Assembly (NCBI GenBank): GCA_026417425.1
Contig: JAOADF010000119.1
Coordinates: 1 to 11,238 of the forward strand
Reading direction: 5' to 3'
DNA: 11,238 bases
From: Dictyoglomaceae bacterium
Lineage (GTDB): Bacteria; Dictyoglomota; Dictyoglomia; Dictyoglomales; Dictyoglomaceae
The notes beneath the pieces are model-generated. The model saw nothing but the letters and a program-made list of their open reading frames with translations, ran no database searches and was not told where the DNA came from. The position numbers and the translations under genes were made by a program. Shown here piece after piece: positions 1-7,278 of this stretch (the stretch's first letter is position 1; each line of letters starts with the position of its first letter).

Positions 1-2
1 AA

Positions 3-152
3 GGTAAAGATATTATTAACTTTGGAATAAAAGAAGGTAAAAAAATAGGAGAACTATTGAAAAATCTTTTTATAGGACATTTAGAAGGAAAATTAAAAAA
101 TAAAGAAGATGAGATTAATTTTGTAAAGGAAATTTCTAAATCTCCTCAATAA
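3..152 (+). CDS. CCA-adding tRNA nucleotidyltransferase / poly(A) polymerase family, C-terminal fragment
   Basis: The start lies outside the window; 49 codons and a TAA stop are visible, reading in frame from base 3. The tail contains GKDIINFGIKEGKKIGELLK and then a G-K-L-K-N-K-E-D-E segment. This pattern resembles the C-terminal end of class II CCA-adding enzymes, where a G-x-D-L-I-x-x-G-hydrophobic-x-x-G-x-x-I-G motif is followed by a G-x-L-x-N-x-x-E segment. Such enzymes add or repair the 3' CCA of tRNAs in the cytoplasm. The catalytic head domain is not in the window, so the family call rests on the tail alone; a related HD or poly(A) polymerase-like protein is possible. The gene converges on alr and its last 17 bases overlap the end of that gene on the other strand. 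Confidence 0.7.
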   Translation, partial: GKDIINFGIKEGKKIGELLKNLFIGHLEGKLKNKEDEINFVKEISKSPQ

Positions 153-1260
153 TTTTCCCTTCATACTTATAAACAACTCCTAATCTTTTTGCCATACCAA
201 AGGTGGTTAATATCTCATAAGATATGGTATTTGCTAAAGAAGAAAGTTTCTCAGCATCTATATTTAAATTCCCAATTCTTCCCAAAATTACAACAATATC
301 TCCTACTTTTATAGATGGATCAGAAGAAATATCTATTACGAATTGATCCATAGAGATCCTACCAATAACAGGAAATAGCTTATTGTTTATTATTACATGA
401 GCTTTATTGGAAAAATCCCTTCTATAGCCATCCGCATATCCCATAGGAACAATAGCTATTAAAGTAGGAGATTTTGTAATATAGGTATGATTGTAACCAA
501 TCCCCCAATTTTCTGGAACCATTTTTATCAAAGTAATTCTTGCTTTTACTGACATTACAGGTAATAAGTCTTTATCCCCATATCCATAGAGGGCAATTCC
601 TGGTCTTATTCCATGATAGAAGAATTCAGGAAAATTGAAAATGGCACCTGTATTCGCAAAATGGCAAAAAATATTATAACACCTTTTCTTCAATTTATTA
701 TAAACATTTTTAAAAATTTCTCCCTGTCTTTCGTTATAAAAATCCAGTTTGTCTTCAGAGCTAGAAAGATGAGAAGATAAGCCCTCTAACTTTAGATTCG
801 AATATATTTCAATTATTTTTAAAGCTTTATCTAAATCATCCTCCATTATTCCCTCTCTTCCCATACCTGTATCTATACCTAAGTGAAAGGTGAATTCTGT
901 ATTTTTAGAAAGGGTATACTTTCCAAGAGCGGATAAAAAGTCCAAGGAAGATATAACAGGAGTTAGATTATAATTTACTAAATAGGAAATAGAATCTATA
1001 AATTGAGGAGAGAGAACAATAATTTTTTCTTTTATACCATAATTTCTGAGTTCTATTCCTTCTTCAATTGTAGCAACAGCAAATTTTTTAACTCCCTTTC
1101 CCACTAAAAATTTACTAACAACCTTTGCTCCGTGTCCATAAGCATCTGCCTTAACTACAGGAATAATCTCTACATTTCTTCCTACTTTGTTTTTTAGGAT
1201 AGAAAAATTATGAAAAAGAGAAGATAAATCTATTTCTTTCCATGCTAATTTATTTCTCAT
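136..1260 (-). CDS. alr: Alanine racemase, PLP-dependent
   Basis: This cytoplasmic enzyme interconverts L- and D-alanine and supplies D-alanine for peptidoglycan. At 374 residues it has normal family length. The PLP lysine is K37 in VVKADAYGHGA. R135 (TGMGREG), H164 and R219 (HGIRPGI) match cofactor and active-site positions. Y256 in GIGYNHTY is the second catalytic base, followed by the family signature PMGYADGY (272-279). M304-D305 lies in RISMDQ of the C-terminal beta domain. The ATG overlaps the stop of the upstream ATPase subunit D gene in a TAATG junction, and no convincing Shine-Dalgarno precedes it (only a weak AGAG). Translation therefore probably depends on re-initiation by ribosomes finishing atpD. 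It is the last gene of the operon, and its 3' end overlaps the convergent gene by 17 bases. The function is secure; the link to the ATPase operon is the unusual part. Confidence 0.96.
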   Translation of the reverse strand: MRNKLAWKEIDLSSLFHNFSILKNKVGRNVEIIPVVKADAYGHGAKVVSKFLVGKGVKKFAVATIEEGIELRNYGIKEKIIVLSPQFIDSISYLVNYNLTPVISSLDFLSALGKYTLSKNTEFTFHLGIDTGMGREGIMEDDLDKALKIIEIYSNLKLEGLSSHLSSSEDKLDFYNERQGEIFKNVYNKLKKRCYNIFCHFANTGAIFNFPEFFYHGIRPGIALYGYGDKDLLPVMSVKARITLIKMVPENWGIGYNHTYITKSPTLIAIVPMGYADGYRRDFSNKAHVIINNKLFPVIGRISMDQFVIDISSDPSIKVGDIVVILGRIGNLNIDAEKLSSLANTISYEILTTFGMAKRLGVVYKYEGKIIEEI

Positions 1261-1865
1261 TAAGACTCTTTTAATCTAAGAAGCCTTATAAAATTTCCTC
1301 TTTCTAATTCTTCCAGTTTTGTAGTAATATATTTTACTGTTTCTTCAATCTGTGGTATAAGTTTGTACTCTAATGCGTTGACTCTTCTTTTAGTTTTTTC
1401 AATCTCTTCAGAGATAGCTAAAAGCTCCCTTTCTTTATTTACTAAGGTTATTAATCCTTCTAAAAGTTCCTCCCACTCAAGAACTAAGTAATCTAAAGAT
1501 TCGGGTATTTCCATAAAGCTATATTTGGGAAGGTAAATATTTTCTATATTCACTATAGGAATAGGTATATTCATTTCTTTTATAATTTTTTCTTTTAAAA
1601 GAGTCTCTCCTTCATTAATCAACATTAAATCCTTAAAAGTAAAGGAAGAAATTCTCAAATAAGTTAGACATCCAAGGGATAAAAAGGACAAAAATTTTGA
1701 TGACACTTCTTCTCTCAATTCTTTATAATTTTTTACCTCTTCCATAAATTTTTGTATTAAACCTTCTAACTTATCCTCAAGGAGTTTATGCCCCCTTCGA
1801 GCTACAGCTAATCTTCTTTTTAATCTTAACAATTCCATCCTATTGGGGTTTACTTTAAGTGGCAT
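1260..1865 (-). CDS. atpD: V/A-type ATP synthase subunit D (central rotor shaft)
   Basis: Subunit D forms the long antiparallel coiled-coil axle that turns inside the A3B3 head and passes torque to subunits F and C and the membrane ring. The 201-residue length is typical. The N-terminal helix has the family pattern NPNRMELLRLKRRLAVARRG followed by a hydrophobic/charged heptad pattern. The C-terminal helix carries RRVNALEYKLIPQIEETVKY (from about residue 160), the most conserved stretch of the family, and then a basic tail. The ATG sits one base after the atpB stop, with a GGGGGAG ribosome site overlapping the end of atpB. Its own stop overlaps the alr start (TAATG). The name follows archaeal V/A nomenclature (ntpD in Enterococcus) and does not mean F-type beta. 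Confidence 0.96.
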   Translation of the reverse strand: MPLKVNPNRMELLRLKRRLAVARRGHKLLEDKLEGLIQKFMEEVKNYKELREEVSSKFLSFLSLGCLTYLRISSFTFKDLMLINEGETLLKEKIIKEMNIPIPIVNIENIYLPKYSFMEIPESLDYLVLEWEELLEGLITLVNKERELLAISEEIEKTKRRVNALEYKLIPQIEETVKYITTKLEELERGNFIRLLRLKES

Positions 1866-1866
1866 A

Positions 1867-3240
1867 TTACTCTCTCCCCCAGAACTCTTCTAAATATTCT
1901 GGTCTTATTCTTTTCAATGAGCTCTTTGGAAGTATATGCAATAATTTCCACCCCAAATCTAAAGTTTCAAATATACTTCTATTTTCATATTCTCCTTGTT
2001 TTATAAACTTTTCCTCAAATTCTTGAGCAAATTTCAAAAATAGAATATCTTCTTCTGTTAATGCAGATTCTCCAAGAACAACTGCCAATTCTCTTGCCTC
2101 AACCCCCCTTGAATATCCTGCATATAATTGGTTTGAAAGATCTCCATGATCCTTTCTTGTTCTTCCCTCCCCTATTCCACCTCTCATCAATCGAGAAAGA
2201 GACTGTAAAACATCAATGGGAGGATAAATTCCTCTTCTATGAAGTTCTCTACTTAAGAAAATTTGTCCCTCAGTTATATATCCAGTAAGGTCAGGAATTG
2301 GATGAGTCCTATCATCTTCAGGCATGGTAAGAATGGGTATTAAGGTTATGGAACCTTTCTTTCCTTTTATTCTTCCTGCCCTTTCATATAAAGTAGCTAA
2401 ATCAGTATAGAGATATCCTGGATATCCTCTCCTTCCTGGAACTTCTTTTCTCGCAGCAGAAATTTCTCTAAGAGCTTCAGCATAGTTGGTCATATCAGAG
2501 AGAATAACTAAAACATGCATATCCAAATCAAAGGCTAAATACTCTGCACAACTTAAAACAAATCTAGGAGTTGCAATCCTTTCAATTACTGGATCATCAG
2601 CAAGATTTATAAATAATACTGATCTTTCTAAAGCTCCTGTTTTTCTAAATTCTTCTATAAAGAAATTTGCTTCTTCAAAGGTAATACCAAGAGCTCCAAA
2701 AACTACTGCGAATTTTTCTTCTTCTTTCAATAATCTTGCTTGCCTTGCAATCTGAGCTGCTAAGATAGCATGGGGAAGTCCTGCTCCTGAAAATATGGGC
2801 AATTTTTGTCCTCTTACCAAAGTATTCATTCCATCAATAGCGGATATTCCTGTCTGAATAAATTCTGAAGGATAACCACGAGAATATGGATTTATGGGAC
2901 TTCCATTTATGTCCCTTTTTTTCTCAGGAATTATAAGTGGACCTCCATCTCGAGGTCTTCCCAAACCATCAAAGGTTCTTCCCAATATTGCAGGAGAAAG
3001 ATTTATCTCCAAAACATGTCCTAAGAATTTAACTCTCATCCCTTGAAGAGAAAGATCTTGAGTGCTTGTAAACATTTGAATTAAAGCAGAACCCTCATAA
3101 GCTTCGAGAACTTGTCCTTGTCTTATCTCACCAGAACTTAGCTTTACTTCAACCAGTTCTCCATACTTGACATCCTCAATATTCTCCACAAAGACTAAAG
3201 GTCCACTTATCCTTGAAACTGATGTGTATTCTTTAGGCAT
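1867..3240 (-). CDS. atpB: V/A-type ATP synthase subunit B (non-catalytic nucleotide-binding subunit)
   Basis: Three B subunits alternate with three A subunits in the cytoplasmic head. The 457-residue length is normal. The N-terminal beta-barrel (about 1-75) is followed by the Rossmann-like domain. In place of a Walker A P-loop there is SGAGLPH (151-157), the expected degenerate form for B subunits. [20 protein letters not shown] (269-288) and [11 protein letters not shown] (316-326) are family signatures. R350 in LQSLSRLM is placed as the arginine finger that reaches the catalytic site of A. The C-terminal helical domain is complete. The ATG overlaps the last eight bases of atpA (ATGCCTAA), with a GGGAGGG ribosome site about 12 bases upstream inside atpA. 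No intein or truncation is seen. Confidence 0.98.
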   Translation of the reverse strand: MPKEYTSVSRISGPLVFVENIEDVKYGELVEVKLSSGEIRQGQVLEAYEGSALIQMFTSTQDLSLQGMRVKFLGHVLEINLSPAILGRTFDGLGRPRDGGPLIIPEKKRDINGSPINPYSRGYPSEFIQTGISAIDGMNTLVRGQKLPIFSGAGLPHAILAAQIARQARLLKEEEKFAVVFGALGITFEEANFFIEEFRKTGALERSVLFINLADDPVIERIATPRFVLSCAEYLAFDLDMHVLVILSDMTNYAEALREISAARKEVPGRRGYPGYLYTDLATLYERAGRIKGKKGSITLIPILTMPEDDRTHPIPDLTGYITEGQIFLSRELHRRGIYPPIDVLQSLSRLMRGGIGEGRTRKDHGDLSNQLYAGYSRGVEARELAVVLGESALTEEDILFLKFAQEFEEKFIKQGEYENRSIFETLDLGWKLLHILPKSSLKRIRPEYLEEFWGRE

Positions 3241-5002
3241 ATTGCTTTATTCCCTCCCTTAACTCTTCCAATTTTCTATCTATTAACTCTATAAGTTCCT
3301 CTAATTTATAAATCTCCTCTTCTTTTATATATTTCATCTGAGAAATTTTTTCTCTTTCTGGAAGTTTCAATACAGTTTCCAATTCAACCCCTGCTGTAAG
3401 AACTTTGCTAGCTTTTCTATAGAAATTAACAATATTCTTCAACATAAGATATTGCTTCTTTGGGGAAGTATAAGTATCCACATCATGAAGTGCATTTTGA
3501 TGTAGAAAATCTTCTCTAATAGATCTTGCAGTTTCTAAAATCAATCTATCCTGAGAAGACAACGCTTCCATTCCTACAAGTCTTACAATATCTTGAAGCT
3601 CTGCTTCCCTTTGTAAAATTGCCATTGCGGTCTGTCTTAACTCATATAGATCTTTTGCAATGTTTTTATTCCAGTAATCAGAGACAGGATCGACATAAAG
3701 GGAATAACTTACAAGCCAATCTACCGCAGGAAAATGCCTTGCAAAGGCAAGTCGAGCATCTAATCCCCAAAATACCTTTGTCACCCTTAAAGTAGCCTGA
3801 ACTACTGGATCAGAAAGATCTCCTCCAGGGGGAGATACCGCTCCAATTATACTAATGGAACCAATCCTTCCATCTTTGCTAAGACAATGGGCTAATCCCG
3901 CTCTTTCGTAAAAGGATGCAATTCTTGATGCAAGATAAGCAGGATATCCCTCTTCTCCCGGCATTTCCCCCAATCTTCCAGAAATTTCTCGCATGGCTTC
4001 TGCCCAACGGGATGTGGAATCTGCCATTAATGATACATGGTATCCCATATCTCTAAAATATTCCGCAATGGTTATACCTGTAAAAACTGATGCTTCTCTT
4101 GCAGCAACAGGCATATTAGAAGTATTAGCAATCAGTACTGTTCTTTCCATTAAAGGTCTTCCTGTTCTTGGATCCTTCAACTCAGGGAATTCTATAAGAA
4201 CTTCTGTCATCTCGTTCCCTCTTTCTCCACAGCCAATATATACCACTACTTCTGTATCAGCCCATTTTGCTAACTGATGTTGGATAATAGTTTTTCCACT
4301 TCCAAAGGGACCTGGAACACATGCAGTTCCCCCCTTGACTAAAGGGAAGAAAGTATCTAAAACCCTCTGACCTGTAATTAAAGGAATAGTTGGAGGTTTC
4401 TTCTCTTTTACAGGTCTTTGATATCTCACAGGCCATTTATGCATTAACTTCAACTCAACTTTGTTTCCCTTTTCATCCTCAAGAATTCCTATAGTTTCTT
4501 CTACTGTAAAGCTTCCACTTTTAATATCTAAAATTTTTCCTTTAAGATTTGGGGGTAAAAGAATTCTATGTTCTAAAGTAGAAGTTTCCTGAACAACTCC
4601 TAAAATATCTCCACCTTCAACATACTCTCCTTTTTTAACTCTTGCCTCAAATTCCCATTTTTTCTCTCTATCTAAGGCTGGAAGAGAAATACCTCTACTT
4701 AAAAAATCACCAGTTTTTAAAGCCAGTTGATTCAAAGGTCTTTGAATTCCATCATATATTTGTCCAATAATACCAGGACCTAATTCCACACTTAGAGGTT
4801 CTCCTAAGGGATAAACGGGCTCACCTGGTCCAATTCCTTGAGTCTCTTCATATACTTGAATTGCTGCAGTATCTTTATCCAATCCAATAATTTCTCCAAA
4901 AAGTTCCAAATTCCCTACTCTTACCATCTCATACATCTTAACATCGGTAAGACCTTTAGCCACAACTAAGGGTCCTGCCACTCTAATAATTTTTCCTTTC
5001 AT
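3233..5002 (-). CDS. atpA: V/A-type ATP synthase subunit A (catalytic)
   Basis: This is the catalytic ATP-binding subunit of the V/A-type ATPase head. At 589 residues it has normal length and no intein, although inteins are found in some homologues. The order is an N-terminal barrel (about 1-70), the extra bulge domain specific to A subunits (about 110-200), Walker A GPFGSGKT (231-238, with K237 binding phosphate), the catalytic Glu in GCGERGNEM (E260), Walker [11 protein letters not shown] (D328), the A-type motif SRWAEA (331-336), and a C-terminal helical domain. The start ATG lies within the 3' end of atpF (20-base overlap) behind a GGAGAGGG ribosome site, and the stop overlaps the atpB start. 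The tight overlaps should help hold A and B at the 1:1 ratio the complex needs. Confidence 0.98.
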   Translation of the reverse strand: MKGKIIRVAGPLVVAKGLTDVKMYEMVRVGNLELFGEIIGLDKDTAAIQVYEETQGIGPGEPVYPLGEPLSVELGPGIIGQIYDGIQRPLNQLALKTGDFLSRGISLPALDREKKWEFEARVKKGEYVEGGDILGVVQETSTLEHRILLPPNLKGKILDIKSGSFTVEETIGILEDEKGNKVELKLMHKWPVRYQRPVKEKKPPTIPLITGQRVLDTFFPLVKGGTACVPGPFGSGKTIIQHQLAKWADTEVVVYIGCGERGNEMTEVLIEFPELKDPRTGRPLMERTVLIANTSNMPVAAREASVFTGITIAEYFRDMGYHVSLMADSTSRWAEAMREISGRLGEMPGEEGYPAYLASRIASFYERAGLAHCLSKDGRIGSISIIGAVSPPGGDLSDPVVQATLRVTKVFWGLDARLAFARHFPAVDWLVSYSLYVDPVSDYWNKNIAKDLYELRQTAMAILQREAELQDIVRLVGMEALSSQDRLILETARSIREDFLHQNALHDVDTYTSPKKQYLMLKNIVNFYRKASKVLTAGVELETVLKLPEREKISQMKYIKEEEIYKLEELIELIDRKLEELREGIKQYA

Positions 5003-5315
5003 AATATCCCTCTCCTTCAGCTAAAATATCTACTCCTAACACTTTTTCAATATTTTTTCTTAAAATCTCCATTCCTAAATTAAAATTGGAAAAAGTATCA
5101 GGAAGGATAAGAATTCTCTTTTTTGTTTTCTGATTTAAAATCCTTTGGGAAACACTTTCTAAAATTATTACAAGCTTATATTCTTTTTCAGAAAGATTGT
5201 TAAAAATATCCAAGGCTTGCATATCATTTTCTACTTCAAAGGTATTCACACCAAAAATCTTAAAAATCTCTATCAAATCTTTAAAACCTATTATAGCAAT
5301 CTTTCCTTCAGACAT
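4983..5315 (-). CDS. atpF: V/A-type ATP synthase subunit F (central stalk)
   Basis: Subunit F is a small Rossmann-like protein that binds the D shaft and influences ATP hydrolysis. The 110-residue length is typical. The start KIAIIGFKDLIEIFKIFGVN matches the family pattern of a first beta strand, a G-x-x-D-x-x-x-x-F element and a G-V segment. Later strands (KLVIILESVS and RILILPDTF) and a C-terminal helix fit the fold. The ATG overlaps the last eight bases of atpC (ATGTCTGA), with a GAGGG ribosome site upstream. The gene overlaps atpA by 20 bases at its other end. Sequence conservation in this family is low, so the call leans partly on position between C and A. Confidence 0.93.
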   Translation of the reverse strand: MSEGKIAIIGFKDLIEIFKIFGVNTFEVENDMQALDIFNNLSEKEYKLVIILESVSQRILNQKTKKRILILPDTFSNFNLGMEILRKNIEKVLGVDILAEGEGYYERKNY

Positions 5316-6228
5316 TTATTTTAAGAACCCTCTTTTCCCATAAAATATTTGGAACTTTATTTTTCTTCAATTTCAAAATAAATATTAATTCTTCTCCCTC
5401 TAAATATTTATTATAAAAATAATATAATACCACTTCGGGACCACTCACTACTTTTGAGAAATTTTTCTTTAAAAAAAGATAAATATGCTTCTTAATTAAA
5501 AAATCAATATCATCTTTATTTTCAATCAAATCCATAATAAAATTCTTGTATTCTCCACTGAAAAACCCCAACCAATTTTCCGTTGGAGATAAATATAAAT
5601 CTTTAATATTGATTCCGTATTTAACCTGAAGAATTCCCGATCTTTCAATCTCATCCCATCTTTTTTTTAGATTTCTTGCTCTATAAAGAATCTTTATTAA
5701 AAGTAATTTATTTCTAAACTTAAAGAAGGAATAAAGATTCTTATTCCCTAAATAATCAATAAATCTCTCAGAAATTAAAATATTTTGTAAATCCAAAAAT
5801 AAATCTAATTCAAAAATATTATTCGTTTCTTCCCAAACTTTAATAGCTCTTTGATAAATAATTTTAGATTCCTGATAAAATTTCTTTGAAAAACTTAAAG
5901 GATAAAAGGTTTCTTCATAGGTTTCTTTTCCAATCTGATGTATTGATGTTTTCAAATTATGGAAGTAAAAGTCCCATAGAAGTAAACTTTCGAAAATCTC
6001 ATCTTTTACACTTCTTCTAATATCCTGAAGTTCTTTATTCAAGTATTCCCATATAGCTTTATCCCAATCTTTCCTGTCTAATAAAAAATTATAGGGAGTA
6101 TTCTTTAACCAGTCCTCAATTTCTAACCACTCTGCGCCTTTGAGCCATAAAAAGTAAGAAGACTCTATAAATTTAGAAGCTTTTGCCTTTAAGTTTGTAG
6201 ATATAAAAAGATATTTCTGATAGCTCAT
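5308..6228 (-). CDS. atpC: V/A-type ATP synthase subunit C (rotor-ring adaptor, AC39-like)
   Basis: Subunit C is the funnel-shaped protein that seats the D/F shaft on the membrane K ring. The 306-residue protein is largely helical and soluble, rich in aromatic and basic residues, and somewhat shorter than many homologues. I see no sharp motif. The assignment rests on its invariant position in the E-C-F-A-B-D gene order, its size and its composition. The ATG directly follows the atpE stop (TAAATG), with an AGAGGA ribosome site inside the end of atpE, and its stop overlaps the start of atpF by eight bases. Its low similarity to textbook subunit C is normal for this fast-evolving subunit. Confidence 0.85.
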   Translation of the reverse strand: MSYQKYLFISTNLKAKASKFIESSYFLWLKGAEWLEIEDWLKNTPYNFLLDRKDWDKAIWEYLNKELQDIRRSVKDEIFESLLLWDFYFHNLKTSIHQIGKETYEETFYPLSFSKKFYQESKIIYQRAIKVWEETNNIFELDLFLDLQNILISERFIDYLGNKNLYSFFKFRNKLLLIKILYRARNLKKRWDEIERSGILQVKYGINIKDLYLSPTENWLGFFSGEYKNFIMDLIENKDDIDFLIKKHIYLFLKKNFSKVVSGPEVVLYYFYNKYLEGEELIFILKLKKNKVPNILWEKRVLKINV

Positions 6229-6792
6229 TTAACTTCCTCTTAGTATTTTTGCCAATTCTAAAATATATTCTTTTACTTTCTCCTCAATAATACTCTCTAA
6301 GGTTAAATCTATAATAATATTTCCCTTTTTGATCATAAAACCTGCTCTTCCTTCATACCTTTCTCCTTTATAGACTAATTTAAACCTTTCACATAAGCTT
6401 CTTATATCTAACTTCTCTTCTCCTCTTGCCAAGATAATTTCTCCCGATTCTATTTCTTCCTTACTTAGAATCTTTTCCCAAAATTTTTGATATTCTTCTT
6501 TATTAAGAGACAAGAATTTATTTAGAATATCTATCTTTAATCTTGAAATCATTTCATTTTCTAAAAAAGATAATTCTTCTTTAAATTTTAATCTCTTTTT
6601 AGCTAAAGATATATTCTCTTCATTTAATAAATCTTCTTCTATCCTTTTTTTTCTTTCTTCCTTCCAAAGCTCCAATTCCTTTTTTCTTTTTTCCAAAATT
6701 CTTTCTAATTCCTTTTCTGCTTTAGTTTTAATCTCTAAAATCTTTTCTTCCTTTTCCTTTTCCAATCTTTCTAAAATTTTTTCTATTCCCAT
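6229..6792 (-). CDS. atpE: V/A-type ATP synthase subunit E (peripheral stalk)
   Basis: Subunit E pairs with the G/H subunit to form the peripheral stalks that keep the head from turning with the rotor. In this 187-residue protein about the first 90 residues are a highly charged coiled coil almost free of glycine and proline, made of Glu/Lys/Leu-rich repeats. The remainder is a mixed alpha/beta head domain ending in a helix, which binds the top of the A/B head. The end of the head contains GRAGFMIKKGNIIIDLTLES and then a helix; an R-x-G-hydrophobic segment leading into a strand and a final helix is the usual subunit E ending. The ATG directly follows the atpK stop (TAAATG). A GGAGTGAAG ribosome site lies inside the end of atpK. 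Confidence 0.92.
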   Translation of the reverse strand: MGIEKILERLEKEKEEKILEIKTKAEKELERILEKRKKELELWKEERKKRIEEDLLNEENISLAKKRLKFKEELSFLENEMISRLKIDILNKFLSLNKEEYQKFWEKILSKEEIESGEIILARGEEKLDIRSLCERFKLVYKGERYEGRAGFMIKKGNIIIDLTLESIIEEKVKEYILELAKILRGS

Positions 6793-7266
6793 TTAAATCT
6801 TCACTCCGTAGAATAAGAAGATTATTGAGGTTATTAAGGAAAGGATAGCATAAGTCTCAACCAATGCAGGAATAATAATTGCTTGTCCTGAAGTTTCTGG
6901 CTTTTGAGCCACCATTTGAAGAGCGGAAGCGCTGGCTCTACCTTGCCATATGGCACTAACAAATTCACCAAACATTATAGGAATACTCACTGCAAATACT
7001 AAAAGCCCTTGCTCAATGGTTAATTCAGGAAGCTTTCCTCCTAAAATTCCTAATCTTAATAAAATTAAAAAAGCAGAAATAAAACCGTAAAAACCTTGAG
7101 TACCAGGAAGAGCTTGAAGAATTAAAACCGTTCCAAAAAGTTCCGGTTTTTCTGCTAAAACTCCTGCAGCTGCCTCTCCAGCAATTCCAACCCCTTTACC
7201 AGATCCTGCAGCTGCAAGAGCTGCACCTAAAGCAGCACCAATTAAAGCAATAGCTAATCCTAACAT
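6793..7266 (-). CDS. atpK: V/A-type ATP synthase subunit K (membrane proteolipid, rotor ring)
   Basis: This is the ion-carrying ring subunit in the membrane. The 157-residue protein is a duplicated hairpin with four transmembrane helices (about 1-23, 43-70, 86-110 and 130-153). In the first hairpin the acidic site is replaced by LPGTQGFYGF (53-62). The second carries the essential carboxylate E137 in PALVETYAIL. L53, T56, Q57, Q108 and E137, plus Y60, match the residues that bind Na+ in Enterococcus hirae NtpK (L61, T64, Q65, Q110, E139 and Y68). This suggests Na+ coupling, which is inferred rather than shown. One carboxylate per four helices is the arrangement of V-type pumps. The start has a strong GGAGG ribosome site overlapping the atpI stop (TAGGAGG), which fits the need for many copies per complex. 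Confidence 0.97.
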   Translation of the reverse strand: MLGLAIALIGAALGAALAAAGSGKGVGIAGEAAAGVLAEKPELFGTVLILQALPGTQGFYGFISAFLILLRLGILGGKLPELTIEQGLLVFAVSIPIMFGEFVSAIWQGRASASALQMVAQKPETSGQAIIIPALVETYAILSLITSIIFLFYGVKI

Positions 7267-7278
7267 ATCATTTACCTC

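Noticed and set aside
129..136. GAAATTTC palindrome near the end of the alr transcript as a terminator or operator
   Set aside because: It is only eight bases with no T tract or loop, within the coding end of the convergent gene, and is expected by chance in AT-rich DNA.
2770..2800. Loss of the Walker A motif in subunit B as possible inactivation
   Set aside because: B subunits normally lack a P-loop; SGAGLPH is the usual form and the gene is otherwise intact.
2061..4277. Several open frames of 75-94 codons on the + strand opposite atpB and atpA
   Set aside because: They lie fully inside well-conserved genes, have no family resemblance or ribosome sites, and are explained as antisense shadows.
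3233..5002. Possible intein in the catalytic A subunit, a known insertion site in this family
   Set aside because: The P-loop region GPFGSGKT is continuous and the protein has normal length (589 residues).
4983..5002. 20-base overlap of atpF and atpA as a possible frameshift or wrong start
   Set aside because: Both the atpF stop and the atpA start fit family lengths, and a good ribosome site (GGAGAGGG) precedes the atpA ATG.
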